In this document: in pieces, positions 9,801 to 16,955 of the stretch | Position numbering within the stretch: the stretch's first letter is position 1 | Layout of the letters: every line of letters starts with the position of its first letter | DNA from: JABMOV01 sp964344305 | Lineage (GTDB): Bacteria; Fidelibacterota; Marinisomatia; Marinisomatales; JABMOV01 | Assembly (NCBI GenBank): GCA_964344305.1 | Contig: CAYFMT010000001.1 | Span: 62,001 to 126,000, forward strand | Length of the DNA: 64,000 nt | Direction of reading: 5' to 3' | Notes under the pieces: generated by a model | Told to the model about the DNA's origin: nothing | Databases searched by the model: none | What the model saw: the letters and a program-made list of their open reading frames with translations, nothing else | Made by a program: the position numbers and the translations under genes

Positions 9801-9955
9801 CGCGAAAAGTCACGAGATTTCGCAATAATAAATAATTCCAGAAACGATTGAGGCCCCCGAGTTACGGGAAGATCCCAAAGATTGTTTTTGTGGAGAATGT
9901 CGACAAACCGACCTAAAAAGGCATCGAAAGACAGCGTTTCACGTGAAACGCTCAC
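6821..9955 (-). CDS. mfd: transcription-repair coupling factor Mfd
   Basis: Superfamily 2 translocase that removes stalled RNA polymerase and recruits UvrA. It has 1044 residues, somewhat shorter than the roughly 1150 typical for the family. The order is a UvrB-like N-terminal module (to about 340), a CarD-like RNA-polymerase interaction domain with GDYLVHQDFGIGRYRGLE (about 375-395), and RecG-like helicase motifs: Walker A CGDVGFGKTEVA, DEEH box IVDEEHRFG, TATPIPRTLQQ, GRVGRSYRQAYCYL. A C-terminal regulatory TRCF domain follows. The GTG start at 9955 overlaps the mnmG stop (GTGA), and codons 2-9 (SVSRETLS) are encoded by a parS-like palindrome. It is followed closely by the PpiC lipoprotein. 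Confidence 0.96.
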   Translation of the reverse strand: MSVSRETLSFDAFLGRFVDILHKNNLWDLPVTRGPQSFLELFIIAKSRDFSRLVVLCESNNLSESLYRSCYNLLGYSVTWFPENHQHPEDVAGFDLEKERFQSESFNVLKEGEDQLLITSFRGVEQLVSIPDNKKKTGFTIVPGSTVKKNRIVDSLVSWGYEPQDRVGFPKTFSSRGGILDVFPLSSVYPVRIEFFGDTVESVRLFSPVSQRRVQPLERVDILPPPADPESEDKIPLSSLLGNHLALTVTKDSDAGLTLSTQDINTPEKSHNCNNNIMLCDEFSSSVLGLPTESRFVFVQDENQKILFEKKYSGDVTFVLGQLDTGFYGESLGFCCLSGSQLLNQISSTKYRWSLDDYSYSPQETVSSIHDISWGDYLVHQDFGIGRYRGLEKIEQNNALQECIKIEYADGGVVYVPVHRFDRVHKLISSGKKEPVLSSLGSKRWAHQVARVKKSTDVVIQDLVNLYASRSRPRGFTYDKNDDIYDAVVASFPYEETPDQLNAINDIVRDMEKDKPLDRLVCGDVGFGKTEVAIRATVKSVTSGKKVLLLTPTTILADQHFISFSRRLEPVGVRVDLLSRFRKKSDQLNILEKMMTGGVDVVIGTHRLLSSDVHFPGLGLLIVDEEHRFGVKHKETLKQLKEKVDVLTLTATPIPRTLQQSLVGVRDISKIMTPPKARKPIHTFIKFHNWDFLERVMASELGRGGQVYFLHNDIKSMPFYYQEIIRRFPETSVAIAHGQMNSKPLEETVLSFFDGKIDILLCTTIIESGLDVPNANTIIINQAHRFGLAQLYQIRGRVGRSYRQAYCYLVIPQDFTLSEDAYLRLKAIEQYTSLGSGFDIAMKDLEIRGAGNLFGYKQSGNIAAVGFEMYCQILKEAVDDVFRSDSPMFSPVKVITRETTLLDVDYVEHIHDRLFFYKRLSGASTVEEVSDIEDELVDRFGPAPSAARALLAVSNLRVRYTGSSVTDIHLNKTLKLSISGCAPYNSFEELMNALSILPVFSTHPFRFQPAKKDSSVLLIVETGNFQVSVDVATTLTQVLSPGHM
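9934..9951. promoter_or_regulatory. parS-like centromere site 1
   Basis: Perfect 18-base palindrome GCGTTTCACGTGAAACGC. Its 14-base core GTTTCACGTGAAAC equals the core of the conserved bacterial parS site bound by ParB. It lies in codons 2-8 of mfd, encoding the VSRET peptide. Origin-proximal parS sites mark the segment used by ParABS segregation. The two flanking bases differ from the TGTTTCACGTGAAACA consensus. Confidence 0.85.
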
Positions 9956-11832
9956 GACAACCCTCGCGTTAAAAAGACAGATAGAACCGAGATGTCTGCA
10001 GGAGAAACACCAGAAATTCTCATGGCCTGACCGAGGGTTTCGGGCCTAATTAAATCAAGCTTTTCCCGTCCCTCTAACGAAAGCCCGGAGATGGACATAT
10101 AATCAAGATCAAGAGGAATAGAAAAAGACTCCTGGTGTTTCATGCGTTCAACCTGTCGAACCTGTCTCTGAATATACCCCTCGTATTTGATTTCAGTTTC
10201 AGCCTCTAAATATGCTTCTACCATGAAAACATCATCAAGGAAGGAAAGGTCTATGTGAGAAAACAAACGCTTGGGCAACGCCTGAATGGTAACAGAGGGA
10301 CGTTTTAATAAAAGTTTCGCAGGGGTTTTTTGTTTGATTGCCACCTCACCAATATCTGCAAGATAACCATTCATTTCAAATGGTTCTACTGACCGATTAA
10401 GGGCAGAGAGAATGGTGTTGGTCGTGTCCGTCTTTTTTAGAATAAAGTCATGGTATTCATTATCAATCAGCCCGGCAGAATGAGCCAGCGAAACAAGGCG
10501 ACTATCTGCATTGGAAAACCGAAGCAGCAGCCGATACTCAGCGCGTGAAGTAAACATCCTGTAAGGCTCTTTAGTGTCTTTGGTAATAAGATCATCGATC
10601 AACACGCCGGCATAAGAACTGTCACGACCAAAAAGTAGAGGCTCTTTTTCCTGCACATATTTAGCTGCGTTCGCTCCGGCAATTAACCCTTGTACCGCCG
10701 CCTCCTCATAACCGCTGGTACCGTTAATTTGTCCCGCAAAAAACAGTCCGGAGACCCATTTGGATTCCAGCGTCGCCTTGTGTTGAGATGGAGGAAAAAA
10801 GTCATACTCAATGGCGTATCCGGGACGAAAGAAAGACACCTTCTCTAGTCCGGGGACCTGACGCAACGATTTCAGCTGAACATGTTCCGGAAGGCTGGTG
10901 GAGAAACCGTTGACATAAATCTGATCAGAACCTTCCCATTCTGGCTCTAAAAAAAGCGTGTGAGAATCATGATGCCTAAATCGGTGTATTTTATCTTCAA
11001 TTGACGGGCAATAGCGCGGACCTGTCCCAAATACATCACCAGAAAACATGGGCGACGTGTGAATGTTCTTATCGATGATTTCATGGCACACTGTATTTGT
11101 TTTTGTTTGATGACAGGGAATGTTCACCGGCGAAAAATGTCGCGTTCGATAGGAAAAAGGCGTAGGGTTGTCATCACCTAAAACGCTGTCTGTCTTTGCG
11201 AAATCGATAGAGTCTTTCATAAGACGGGGAGGTGTTCCTGTTTTTAATCGCCCGCTTATAAATCCACGGCCTACCAGGGCCTCCGTCATTCCATCTGCGC
11301 TGGATTCACCCATGCGCCCCGCGCGAATTTTTCTGTTGCCAATGTGAATGAGGCCATTTAGAAAAGTACCACAGGTCAGGACGATAGATCGACAGGAGAT
11401 GCTCGTGCCACCGCGAAGCACAACACCAGAAACCATGTTTCCGTCAGTTTTTATATCAACAGCCTCTTCTTCGAAGACCATAAACCGATCCTGTTTAAAA
11501 AGATACTCTTGAATAGCGTGTTCGTATTTCCGTTTGTCAATTTGAGCGCGAGGCGACCAAACAGACCGCCCTTTTGACCTGTTCAACATCTTGAATTGTA
11601 TACCGGTCTCATCTGCCACACGCGGCATTAGACCACCCAACACATCAATTTCCCTCACGATCTGACCTTTTGCGAGCCCACCGATGGCCGGATTGCAGGA
11701 CATGCGGGCGATGGCGCGCTTATCCTGCGTTATGAGGGCAACTGAAAGCCCAAGGGTGCAGGCTGCGTGTACTGCTTCTACACCGGCATGACCCCCACCA
11801 ACAATCACCGCATCAAACCCAGACCGTTTCAC
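9952..11832 (-). CDS. mnmG: tRNA uridine-5-carboxymethylaminomethyl modification enzyme MnmG (GidA)
   Basis: FAD-dependent enzyme that works with MnmE to install the cmnm5/nm5 group on wobble U34 of certain tRNAs. It has 626 residues (family about 620-630). The N-terminal dinucleotide-binding motif VIVGGGHAGVEA is at 9-20. Other family blocks are MSCNPAIGGLAKGQIVREIDVLGG (with the catalytic-region Cys), GTPPRL, RPGYAIEYDFFPP and the C-terminal SGLSLEGREKL helical domain. The start is a GTG at 11832 inside a second parS-like palindrome. The stop overlaps mfd by four bases. The mnmE gene is immediately upstream, the expected partner. Confidence 0.97.
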   Translation of the reverse strand: MKRSGFDAVIVGGGHAGVEAVHAACTLGLSVALITQDKRAIARMSCNPAIGGLAKGQIVREIDVLGGLMPRVADETGIQFKMLNRSKGRSVWSPRAQIDKRKYEHAIQEYLFKQDRFMVFEEEAVDIKTDGNMVSGVVLRGGTSISCRSIVLTCGTFLNGLIHIGNRKIRAGRMGESSADGMTEALVGRGFISGRLKTGTPPRLMKDSIDFAKTDSVLGDDNPTPFSYRTRHFSPVNIPCHQTKTNTVCHEIIDKNIHTSPMFSGDVFGTGPRYCPSIEDKIHRFRHHDSHTLFLEPEWEGSDQIYVNGFSTSLPEHVQLKSLRQVPGLEKVSFFRPGYAIEYDFFPPSQHKATLESKWVSGLFFAGQINGTSGYEEAAVQGLIAGANAAKYVQEKEPLLFGRDSSYAGVLIDDLITKDTKEPYRMFTSRAEYRLLLRFSNADSRLVSLAHSAGLIDNEYHDFILKKTDTTNTILSALNRSVEPFEMNGYLADIGEVAIKQKTPAKLLLKRPSVTIQALPKRLFSHIDLSFLDDVFMVEAYLEAETEIKYEGYIQRQVRQVERMKHQESFSIPLDLDYMSISGLSLEGREKLDLIRPETLGQAMRISGVSPADISVLSVFLTRGLS

Positions 11833-11839
11833 GTGAAAC
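11826..11839. promoter_or_regulatory. parS-like centromere site 2
   Basis: The 14-base perfect palindrome GTTTCACGTGAAAC spans the junction of mnmE (its stop codon TAG at 11839-11841) and mnmG (GTG start at 11830-11832). It is the same core as the site 1.9 kb away. Two copies this close to the replication genes support a ParB-binding, origin-proximal segment. Confidence 0.8.
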
Positions 11840-13194
11840 TACTTCCCAACGCAAAAGGAACTAAAAATGGAGTTTAAAATATCGTCTGGCGTGGTTTTTC
11901 CCAGCAGTACATCCACGCATGACAGGGCTTCACGGAGCTCAAAAGAAAGAAGCTCATAAGAGGGCAAAGCGCTTTCAAGCAGGTCAAGGCTGTTTTTTAC
12001 AAATCCGCTCGATGAGATAACCGCATCATACTGTCTTGCAGTTGTGAGCGCAAGTTCTGACGATAGAATGGGTTGGATTCCCAGCAAATCCTTTAATCGT
12101 GACGTTAAGCTGTTCAGTCCACGTCCTTTAAGGGCGGACACAAAAACGCCTTCATGTTCTCCTCTTTTTATCTCATCTAACGATCTATTGTTCACAGCAT
12201 CAATTTTGTTGTATACATTAATAACGGGACAATTAAATGAATAGAAAGGGTTTTCAACACTAACGCCTGAAAAGGCTTCTGTTGAATCAATGATGTTAAG
12301 TATGCAATCCGCGCGGTGGGCGTAAGTATAGGAACGTGAAACGCCCTCAGCCTCTACAGATTCTGCTGTATCGCGAATCCCTGCCGTATCTACAAGGTTG
12401 ATGCTTACGCCGTCTATAAAAATGGACACATCTACCGGGTCTCTCGTGGTTCCTGGTGAGGCGTGCGTAATGGCGCGCTCGTACCCCACAAGGGCATTCA
12501 AAAGAGTTGACTTCCCCGCGTTAGGTTTTCCAAGCAACACAACGGTGGCTCCGGATGTTAATAATCGACCCGCATGGTAGGAATCACTAAGCCGATCCAG
12601 GTCGTGTGAAAGTTTCGATAGCCCGTTTATTAGATCTGAATTCAGGTTGGGCTGCAATTCTTCCTCGGAAATATCCAGCTCAAACTCGATAGTGGACAAA
12701 GCGGAAACCAGTGCGTTCTTTACGGATTCGAACTTTTTCGATAGATCTCCCTTAAGCAATTTCAAATTTAATGTTGCGCTTTCGAGCGACTCCGATGCTA
12801 TGAGGGCCTGGACGCTCTCCGACTGGACGAGATCAAGCTTTCCATTGATAAAAGCTCGCCGTGTAAACTCTCCCGGCTCTGCTGGCTTTGCACCAAGCTC
12901 TACGCAAACCGACACTATTTTTTGTACGATTAACGGATTCCCGTGGCAGGATATCTCGACCACATCTTCACCCGTGTAGGAGGCAGGACTGCGAAAATAC
13001 GTCACAACGCAATCGTCGATATCAACACCACTTAAATCGCTGATTCTTATATGGGTTGCAACTCGATCACTCAGTGTTTTATTGCTGAGGCCAGATAGAA
13101 TATTACAGGAATCTTTTCCGCTCAGGCGCACAACAGCAATGCCGCCATAACCGTGTGGGGTGGCGGGGGCGACAATGGTTGTGTCGGGATTCAT
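11839..13194 (-). CDS. mnmE: tRNA modification GTPase MnmE (TrmE)
   Basis: GTPase partner of MnmG in wobble-uridine modification. The 451-residue protein has an N-terminal formyl-THF-binding domain (MNPDTTIVAPATPHGYGGIAVVRLSG, EPGEFTRRAFINGKLDL), a G domain with P-loop GKPNAGKST at 222-230, the DTAG switch (LVDTAGIRDT) and NKID-type guanine recognition (NVYNKIDA). The C-terminus is CVGK at 448-451, the conserved C-[ILV]-G-K tail. The start overlaps yidC by ATGA. The gene is only seven bases from mnmG, with a parS-like site in between. This matches the common yidC-mnmE-mnmG origin cluster. Confidence 0.97.
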   Translation of the reverse strand: MNPDTTIVAPATPHGYGGIAVVRLSGKDSCNILSGLSNKTLSDRVATHIRISDLSGVDIDDCVVTYFRSPASYTGEDVVEISCHGNPLIVQKIVSVCVELGAKPAEPGEFTRRAFINGKLDLVQSESVQALIASESLESATLNLKLLKGDLSKKFESVKNALVSALSTIEFELDISEEELQPNLNSDLINGLSKLSHDLDRLSDSYHAGRLLTSGATVVLLGKPNAGKSTLLNALVGYERAITHASPGTTRDPVDVSIFIDGVSINLVDTAGIRDTAESVEAEGVSRSYTYAHRADCILNIIDSTEAFSGVSVENPFYSFNCPVINVYNKIDAVNNRSLDEIKRGEHEGVFVSALKGRGLNSLTSRLKDLLGIQPILSSELALTTARQYDAVISSSGFVKNSLDLLESALPSYELLSFELREALSCVDVLLGKTTPDDILNSIFSSFCVGK

Positions 13195-14885
13195 TTCTTC
13201 TTTTTAGGAATTTTGGTTTTGCTCTCTAGTCTACCGGAAGCTGGAGCACTGTCGTGCGGGGTCAGGTATTTCTGCTGGAGGATTGTTAATACATTAAACA
13301 GGGTATAGTAAAGGTTTAACCCGGACGGAAACCTATAGAAGATGAATAGAAACATGATGTTCATAGCATACATCATCGTCTTTTGCTGGCCAGCCTGAGC
13401 GGGCATCATCGTTTGCTGAAGGAGCATGGTCGCCGTCATAAGAAGGGGTAGAATGTTTAAGGGGAACCCACCGATTTCAAGAAGGGTGTCGGGGGCAGAC
13501 AAATCCGTTATCCACAGAATAAAGGGTGCACCGCGGAATTCGATAGTTGATCGGAACACCTGAAAAAGAGCAAAAAGCAAGGGCATTTGCAGAAGCAAAG
13601 GCAAACAACCGCCCATGGGGTTCACGCCGGACTCCTTGTAAAGCTCCATGGTGGCCTTGTTCAGCTTCTGGGGGTCGCTTTTATATTTTTCACGAAGAGC
13701 GGTAATCTGGGGTTGGATTACTTGCATCTTCCGAGTGGATTGGTAACTTTTTTTGGTCAGCGGGTACACCACAATTTTGACCAGGATGGAGAAAAGAACC
13801 AGAATAACACCATAGTTGGGTATGTAATTGTGCAAGGCCGTTAACAAGAGAAGAACCCCACGGCTGATAGGCCGAATAAAGGACCAACCAAGGGTCATAA
13901 CCCTGTCGAGATCAACACCCAGGGCTTTTATACGCTTGTATTCAAGGGGCCCAAGATAAAGCGAAACTTTTTGTCCAGGAACAGCGGCCTGGTTAAGAGA
14001 TACGGAGTATAGCGGGGTTTTGTCTTCATAAAAGCCGCCCACGGACGCTCCCTGCGCCGGTGACGACGGAATAAGGGCTGCAACAAAATATTTGTTGCGA
14101 ACGGCCACCCAATCGGTTTGACCGCGATATTCTACTGCTTCTGCCTCGTCCTTGTCCAGCTTGGGATCCTGGAGGTCGCCACCCTGATAGGCATATCCCT
14201 TAAAATAAAACAAATCGTCTTTCTCGTTTTTCTCTGTAATGGGCAGACCACCATTCCATTCTAACCGGTATTGTCCCTGAGACAAAACAGAAGATGAACC
14301 GTCTATATCAACAACGACATCGATTAGATAAGAGCCAGGATGAAACGTAAGCGTTTTCTTTACCGGGAATCCACCCAGGGACGTTTCATAGGAGAGAGAA
14401 ACAGGTTGATTGCCAACCGATACTTTTGTTCGGTTGGAAAGAGGCATCCATGGCCCCCCAAGCTCAAAGAAGTCTCCATCAATGGTTCTGCCCCGAAGGA
14501 GCAAATTGTTCTCATTGTCCTTGTTGATAAGGTTGACAGAGCTGGAATCATGAAGTTCATACCCTCTTAACTTAAACGAAACAATGGAACCGCCATTTGT
14601 GCTGCTCACAAGGGCATCGAATAAATCAGTCTCGACACGAACGAGAGTTTCTTCTATGTTTTCAGGAGGTTGGGCAGATGCGACTGTTTCGGAAACTGGC
14701 GTCTCTGCCTTTAAAGGCATCTCCCCTGTTGGTGAGGGCAAATCAACATTGTCAGGTATTACTACATTAACAGGTGATGGTTCGTCCGCTTGTTCAGGAA
14801 TAGGCGCAACCTTTTCCATATAAAACGGTGTTAAGATGATTATCAGCGCTATAAGCACCATTCCAATAACTGTGTTTCTATCCAT
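13191..14885 (-). CDS. yidC: membrane protein insertase YidC
   Basis: Inner-membrane insertase acting alone or with SecYEG. The 564-residue protein has the long Gram-negative architecture: an N-terminal transmembrane anchor (MDRNTVIGMVLIALIIILTPFYM), a Pro/Glu-rich linker, and a large periplasmic domain (about 80-340, beta-rich). The conserved C-terminal 60KD_IMP domain has YGVILVLFSILVKIVVYPLTKKSYQSTRKM, the cytoplasmic helical hairpin LREKYKSDPQKLNKATMELYKESGVNPMGGCLPLLLQMP and further membrane helices. The tail is Lys-rich (KTKIPKKKK). Its ATG shares one base with the yidD stop (TAATG) and it overlaps mnmE by four bases. Confidence 0.97.
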   Translation of the reverse strand: MDRNTVIGMVLIALIIILTPFYMEKVAPIPEQADEPSPVNVVIPDNVDLPSPTGEMPLKAETPVSETVASAQPPENIEETLVRVETDLFDALVSSTNGGSIVSFKLRGYELHDSSSVNLINKDNENNLLLRGRTIDGDFFELGGPWMPLSNRTKVSVGNQPVSLSYETSLGGFPVKKTLTFHPGSYLIDVVVDIDGSSSVLSQGQYRLEWNGGLPITEKNEKDDLFYFKGYAYQGGDLQDPKLDKDEAEAVEYRGQTDWVAVRNKYFVAALIPSSPAQGASVGGFYEDKTPLYSVSLNQAAVPGQKVSLYLGPLEYKRIKALGVDLDRVMTLGWSFIRPISRGVLLLLTALHNYIPNYGVILVLFSILVKIVVYPLTKKSYQSTRKMQVIQPQITALREKYKSDPQKLNKATMELYKESGVNPMGGCLPLLLQMPLLFALFQVFRSTIEFRGAPFILWITDLSAPDTLLEIGGFPLNILPLLMTATMLLQQTMMPAQAGQQKTMMYAMNIMFLFIFYRFPSGLNLYYTLFNVLTILQQKYLTPHDSAPASGRLESKTKIPKKKK

Positions 14886-15136
14886 TAGGGCACCGGGTCA
14901 AATCCACCGCCATGATAAGGGTGGCATTTTGAAATTCGTTTTGTGGTTAAATAAAGGGCGGTAAAAAAAGGTTTTTTCGCAAAGGCTTCTTCTGCGTAAG
15001 AAGAGCATGTCGGGTGAAACCGACAGGAGGAGCCAAAAACAGGAGAGAGAAGTTTTTTATAGGCGAAAATGATGACTGCAGCGGCTTTCCGCAACAGAAC
15101 ATCCATCAAACGTAAGACACGCCACAGGGCTTTCAC
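14885..15136 (-). CDS. yidD: membrane protein insertion efficiency factor YidD
   Basis: Small membrane-associated protein that helps YidC-dependent insertion. The family signature is clear: IIFAYKKLLSPVFGSSCRFHPTCSSYAEEAF, ending with RISKCHPYHGGGFDPVP. The GTG at 15136 gives 83 residues; the ATG of MDVLLRKAAA at residue 11 is an alternative and more typical start. Only three bases separate it from the rpmH stop, so the RNase P protein gene rnpA, usually found between them, is missing here. It overlaps yidC by one base. Confidence 0.93.
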   Translation of the reverse strand: MKALWRVLRLMDVLLRKAAAVIIFAYKKLLSPVFGSSCRFHPTCSSYAEEAFAKKPFFTALYLTTKRISKCHPYHGGGFDPVP

Positions 15137-15139
15137 GCC

Positions 15140-15274
15140 TTAAGCGGATAAAACTTTGCGGCCTTTTTTCCGACGGCGAGCCAGTACGCGACGCCCCCCG
15201 ACAGAGGACATACGGGTACGAAAACCATGCTTGTTTTTGCGTTTTCTATTGCTCGGTTGAAACGTGCGTTTCAT
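15140..15274 (-). CDS. rpmH: 50S ribosomal protein L34
   Basis: Complete 44-residue L34: it starts MKRTFQPSNRKRKNKHGFR, continues TRMSSVGGRRVLARRRKKGR and ends KVLSA. All diagnostic parts of the family (KRT[FY]QPS, R..HGFR.RM, G..V...RR.KGR..L) are present. It is the first gene of the minus-strand run and lies divergently to dnaA across the presumed origin. Next downstream is yidD, without rnpA. Confidence 0.98.
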   Translation of the reverse strand: MKRTFQPSNRKRKNKHGFRTRMSSVGGRRVLARRRKKGRKVLSA

Positions 15275-15456
15275 ATCTACTCCAAATTTAGCCCGGAAAA
15301 CTAGTTAACATTGAACAGGACTCCAACAAAAAATGTTAAGACATTTTATCCACAATTCCCCTCGACAACACCCCGAAAATAATTAGGCTGGCGTTAGAAA
15401 ACGCAACTAAATTAAACAGAGTTGTTGTTGTGGAAAACTTGTGGAAAAACCAACCT
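15275..15456. other. rpmH-dnaA divergent gap: probable oriC / DnaA control region
   Basis: The gap contains a perfect DnaA box TTATCCACA at 15346-15354 and two TGTGGAAAA variants at about 15429-15437 and 15440-15448, just before the dnaA ATG. An inverted repeat AAAATGT-TAAG-ACATTTT lies at 15330-15347 and overlaps the perfect box. A small hairpin GCGTT-AGAA-AACGC lies at 15391-15404. Gene direction switches from minus to plus here, as expected at a replication origin, and divergent promoters for rpmH and dnaA must lie here too. The box words are seen directly; oriC function is inferred. Confidence 0.6.
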
Positions 15457-16800
15457 ATGACGTGTGAAACTCTTTGGATTAAAACAAAAGAACAATTAAA
15501 AAATTCCCTTCCGGATCATGCATTCAATACATGGTTCGAACCTGTAACCGCCATAGCGCTTTCAGATGATGAGCTTGTGCTTGAGGTACCAAATCAGTTT
15601 TTCTTTGAATGGCTAAAAAGCCACTATCACCCGGTGCTGGACAATGCAGTTAAGAAAATTGCACAAAGCAATGTTTCTATTAAATATACAGTTTCTACAT
15701 CCGTCCAGGACGCTGTTCCTTATGTTCAGGAAAGGTTCAGCGATACCCCTCCGCAGAAAGGGTTAAAATCATCGCTGAACACGAAATACTTATTTGGCAA
15801 TTATATCGAAGGCAAAAACAATCAGTTTGCAAAAGCAGCAGCCATGACAGTAGCAGAAAACCTGGGTCATGAGAAATTTAACCCCCTTGTGGTGTATGGA
15901 GGTGTCGGACTGGGGAAAACACACCTGATTCACGCCATTGGGAACAAAGTGAAGGCAGACAACCCGAACGCAAGAGTTGTGCTGGCTGCGAGCGAAACAT
16001 TCACAAGAGACTTCATTTCGAGCATTCGGAAAAATAAAACAACAGAATTTGCAAAAACATATCGTAAGGCTGACGTATTGCTCATAGATGACATTCAGTT
16101 TTTTCAAGGAAAAGAGCAAACTCAGGAACAGTTTTTCCACACATTCAACGAGCTTTATCAGAGCGGAAAACAGATCGTGTTAACGGCAGACAGGTACCCT
16201 GGCGAGCTTGAAGGACTTATAGACAGACTGCTGTCGCGATTTGAATCAGGCCTGTCCGTGGATATCCAACCACCACCCTTCGAAACGCGCGTAGCTATTC
16301 TCATGGAAAAAAGTGACGAGAACGGTGTGGAACTTCCCTACAACCTTGTTGAATTCATTGCTACCCACATCAAGACAAGTATCAGAGATTTGGAAAGCAC
16401 AATTATCCGATTATTGGCATACAGCTCCCTCTCGAACAAGGAGATAGACCAGAAGCTCGTAAAAAAGGTGGTTCAGGAAAGAATTGGCAAACGACTAGTA
16501 TCAGAAATGACGGTCGAGGATATTGTAAAAAGAGTCTCTGAAATTTCTAAGATTTCTGAAAAAGACATTGTTGGTTCCAGTCGAAAAAAGGAAATTGCTG
16601 AAGCAAGGCATATGTCCATTTACCTTGCGAGGGAAATATTAAAACTCCCCCTTGCGTCTATAGGGCTTCATTTTGGTGGCAGGGATCACACAACCGTTCT
16701 CCACGCGTGCAAAGTGGTAGAAAAAAGAGCTGGTAACGATGAAAGAACGGGAAAAACACTGTCATTATTGAAACAGCAATTACTGGTTTCAGCTGCGTAA
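15457..16800 (+). CDS. dnaA: chromosomal replication initiator protein DnaA
   Basis: AAA+ initiator that binds DnaA boxes and opens oriC. From the ATG at 15457 the protein has 447 residues. Domain I is TLWIKTKEQLKNSLPDHAFNTWF (about 5-27). The AAA+ domain has Walker A GGVGLGKTH at about 148-156, Walker B VLLIDDIQFF and LLSRFESGL. Domain IV carries the DnaA signature GGRDHTTVLHACK at about 406-418. A GTG nine codons upstream (15430) is also open, but it lies inside the two TGTGGAAAA words, and the ATG start gives the normal domain I spacing. The downstream neighbour is a giant secreted protein, not dnaN. Confidence 0.97.
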   Translation: MTCETLWIKTKEQLKNSLPDHAFNTWFEPVTAIALSDDELVLEVPNQFFFEWLKSHYHPVLDNAVKKIAQSNVSIKYTVSTSVQDAVPYVQERFSDTPPQKGLKSSLNTKYLFGNYIEGKNNQFAKAAAMTVAENLGHEKFNPLVVYGGVGLGKTHLIHAIGNKVKADNPNARVVLAASETFTRDFISSIRKNKTTEFAKTYRKADVLLIDDIQFFQGKEQTQEQFFHTFNELYQSGKQIVLTADRYPGELEGLIDRLLSRFESGLSVDIQPPPFETRVAILMEKSDENGVELPYNLVEFIATHIKTSIRDLESTIIRLLAYSSLSNKEIDQKLVKKVVQERIGKRLVSEMTVEDIVKRVSEISKISEKDIVGSSRKKEIAEARHMSIYLAREILKLPLASIGLHFGGRDHTTVLHACKVVEKRAGNDERTGKTLSLLKQQLLVSAA

Positions 16801-16855
16801 ATTTGGAAAATTTCAACGAAAATCGTGATGCCCATCAATATTGGTGATTAATCGC

Positions 16856-16885
16856 TTGACTGTCTTTCGTTCAAAAAGGTATATT
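16856..16885 (+). promoter_or_regulatory. sigma-70-like promoter of the giant secreted protein gene
   Basis: TTGACT at 16856-16861 and TATATT at 16880-16885 with an 18-base spacer, 70 bases before the ATG at 16956. An AGGAGG-type ribosome site (GTAGGAGGC) precedes that ATG by about 6 bases. This supports the ATG at 16956 over the open GTG/ATG positions further upstream, because transcription would start after 16885. Confidence 0.6.
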
Positions 16886-16955
16886 GACCGCACTTTTTGC
16901 CACACGCCCCACGGGCTTAGGGGGCAAACCATTTAAAACCACAGTAGGAGGCACT

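Noticed and set aside
15430..15456. GTG start nine codons upstream in dnaA
   Set aside because: The added residues are encoded by two TGTGGAAAA DnaA-box-like words and the ATG at 15457 gives the normal domain I start.
16884..16955. Upstream start for the giant secreted protein
   Set aside because: It overlaps the -10 element at 16880-16885 and places 24 non-signal residues before a perfect signal peptide that has its own AGGAGG site.
16801..16955. tRNA or small RNA gene between dnaA and the secreted protein
   Set aside because: No cloverleaf or conserved tRNA words are visible; the gap is explained by the promoter and ribosome site.
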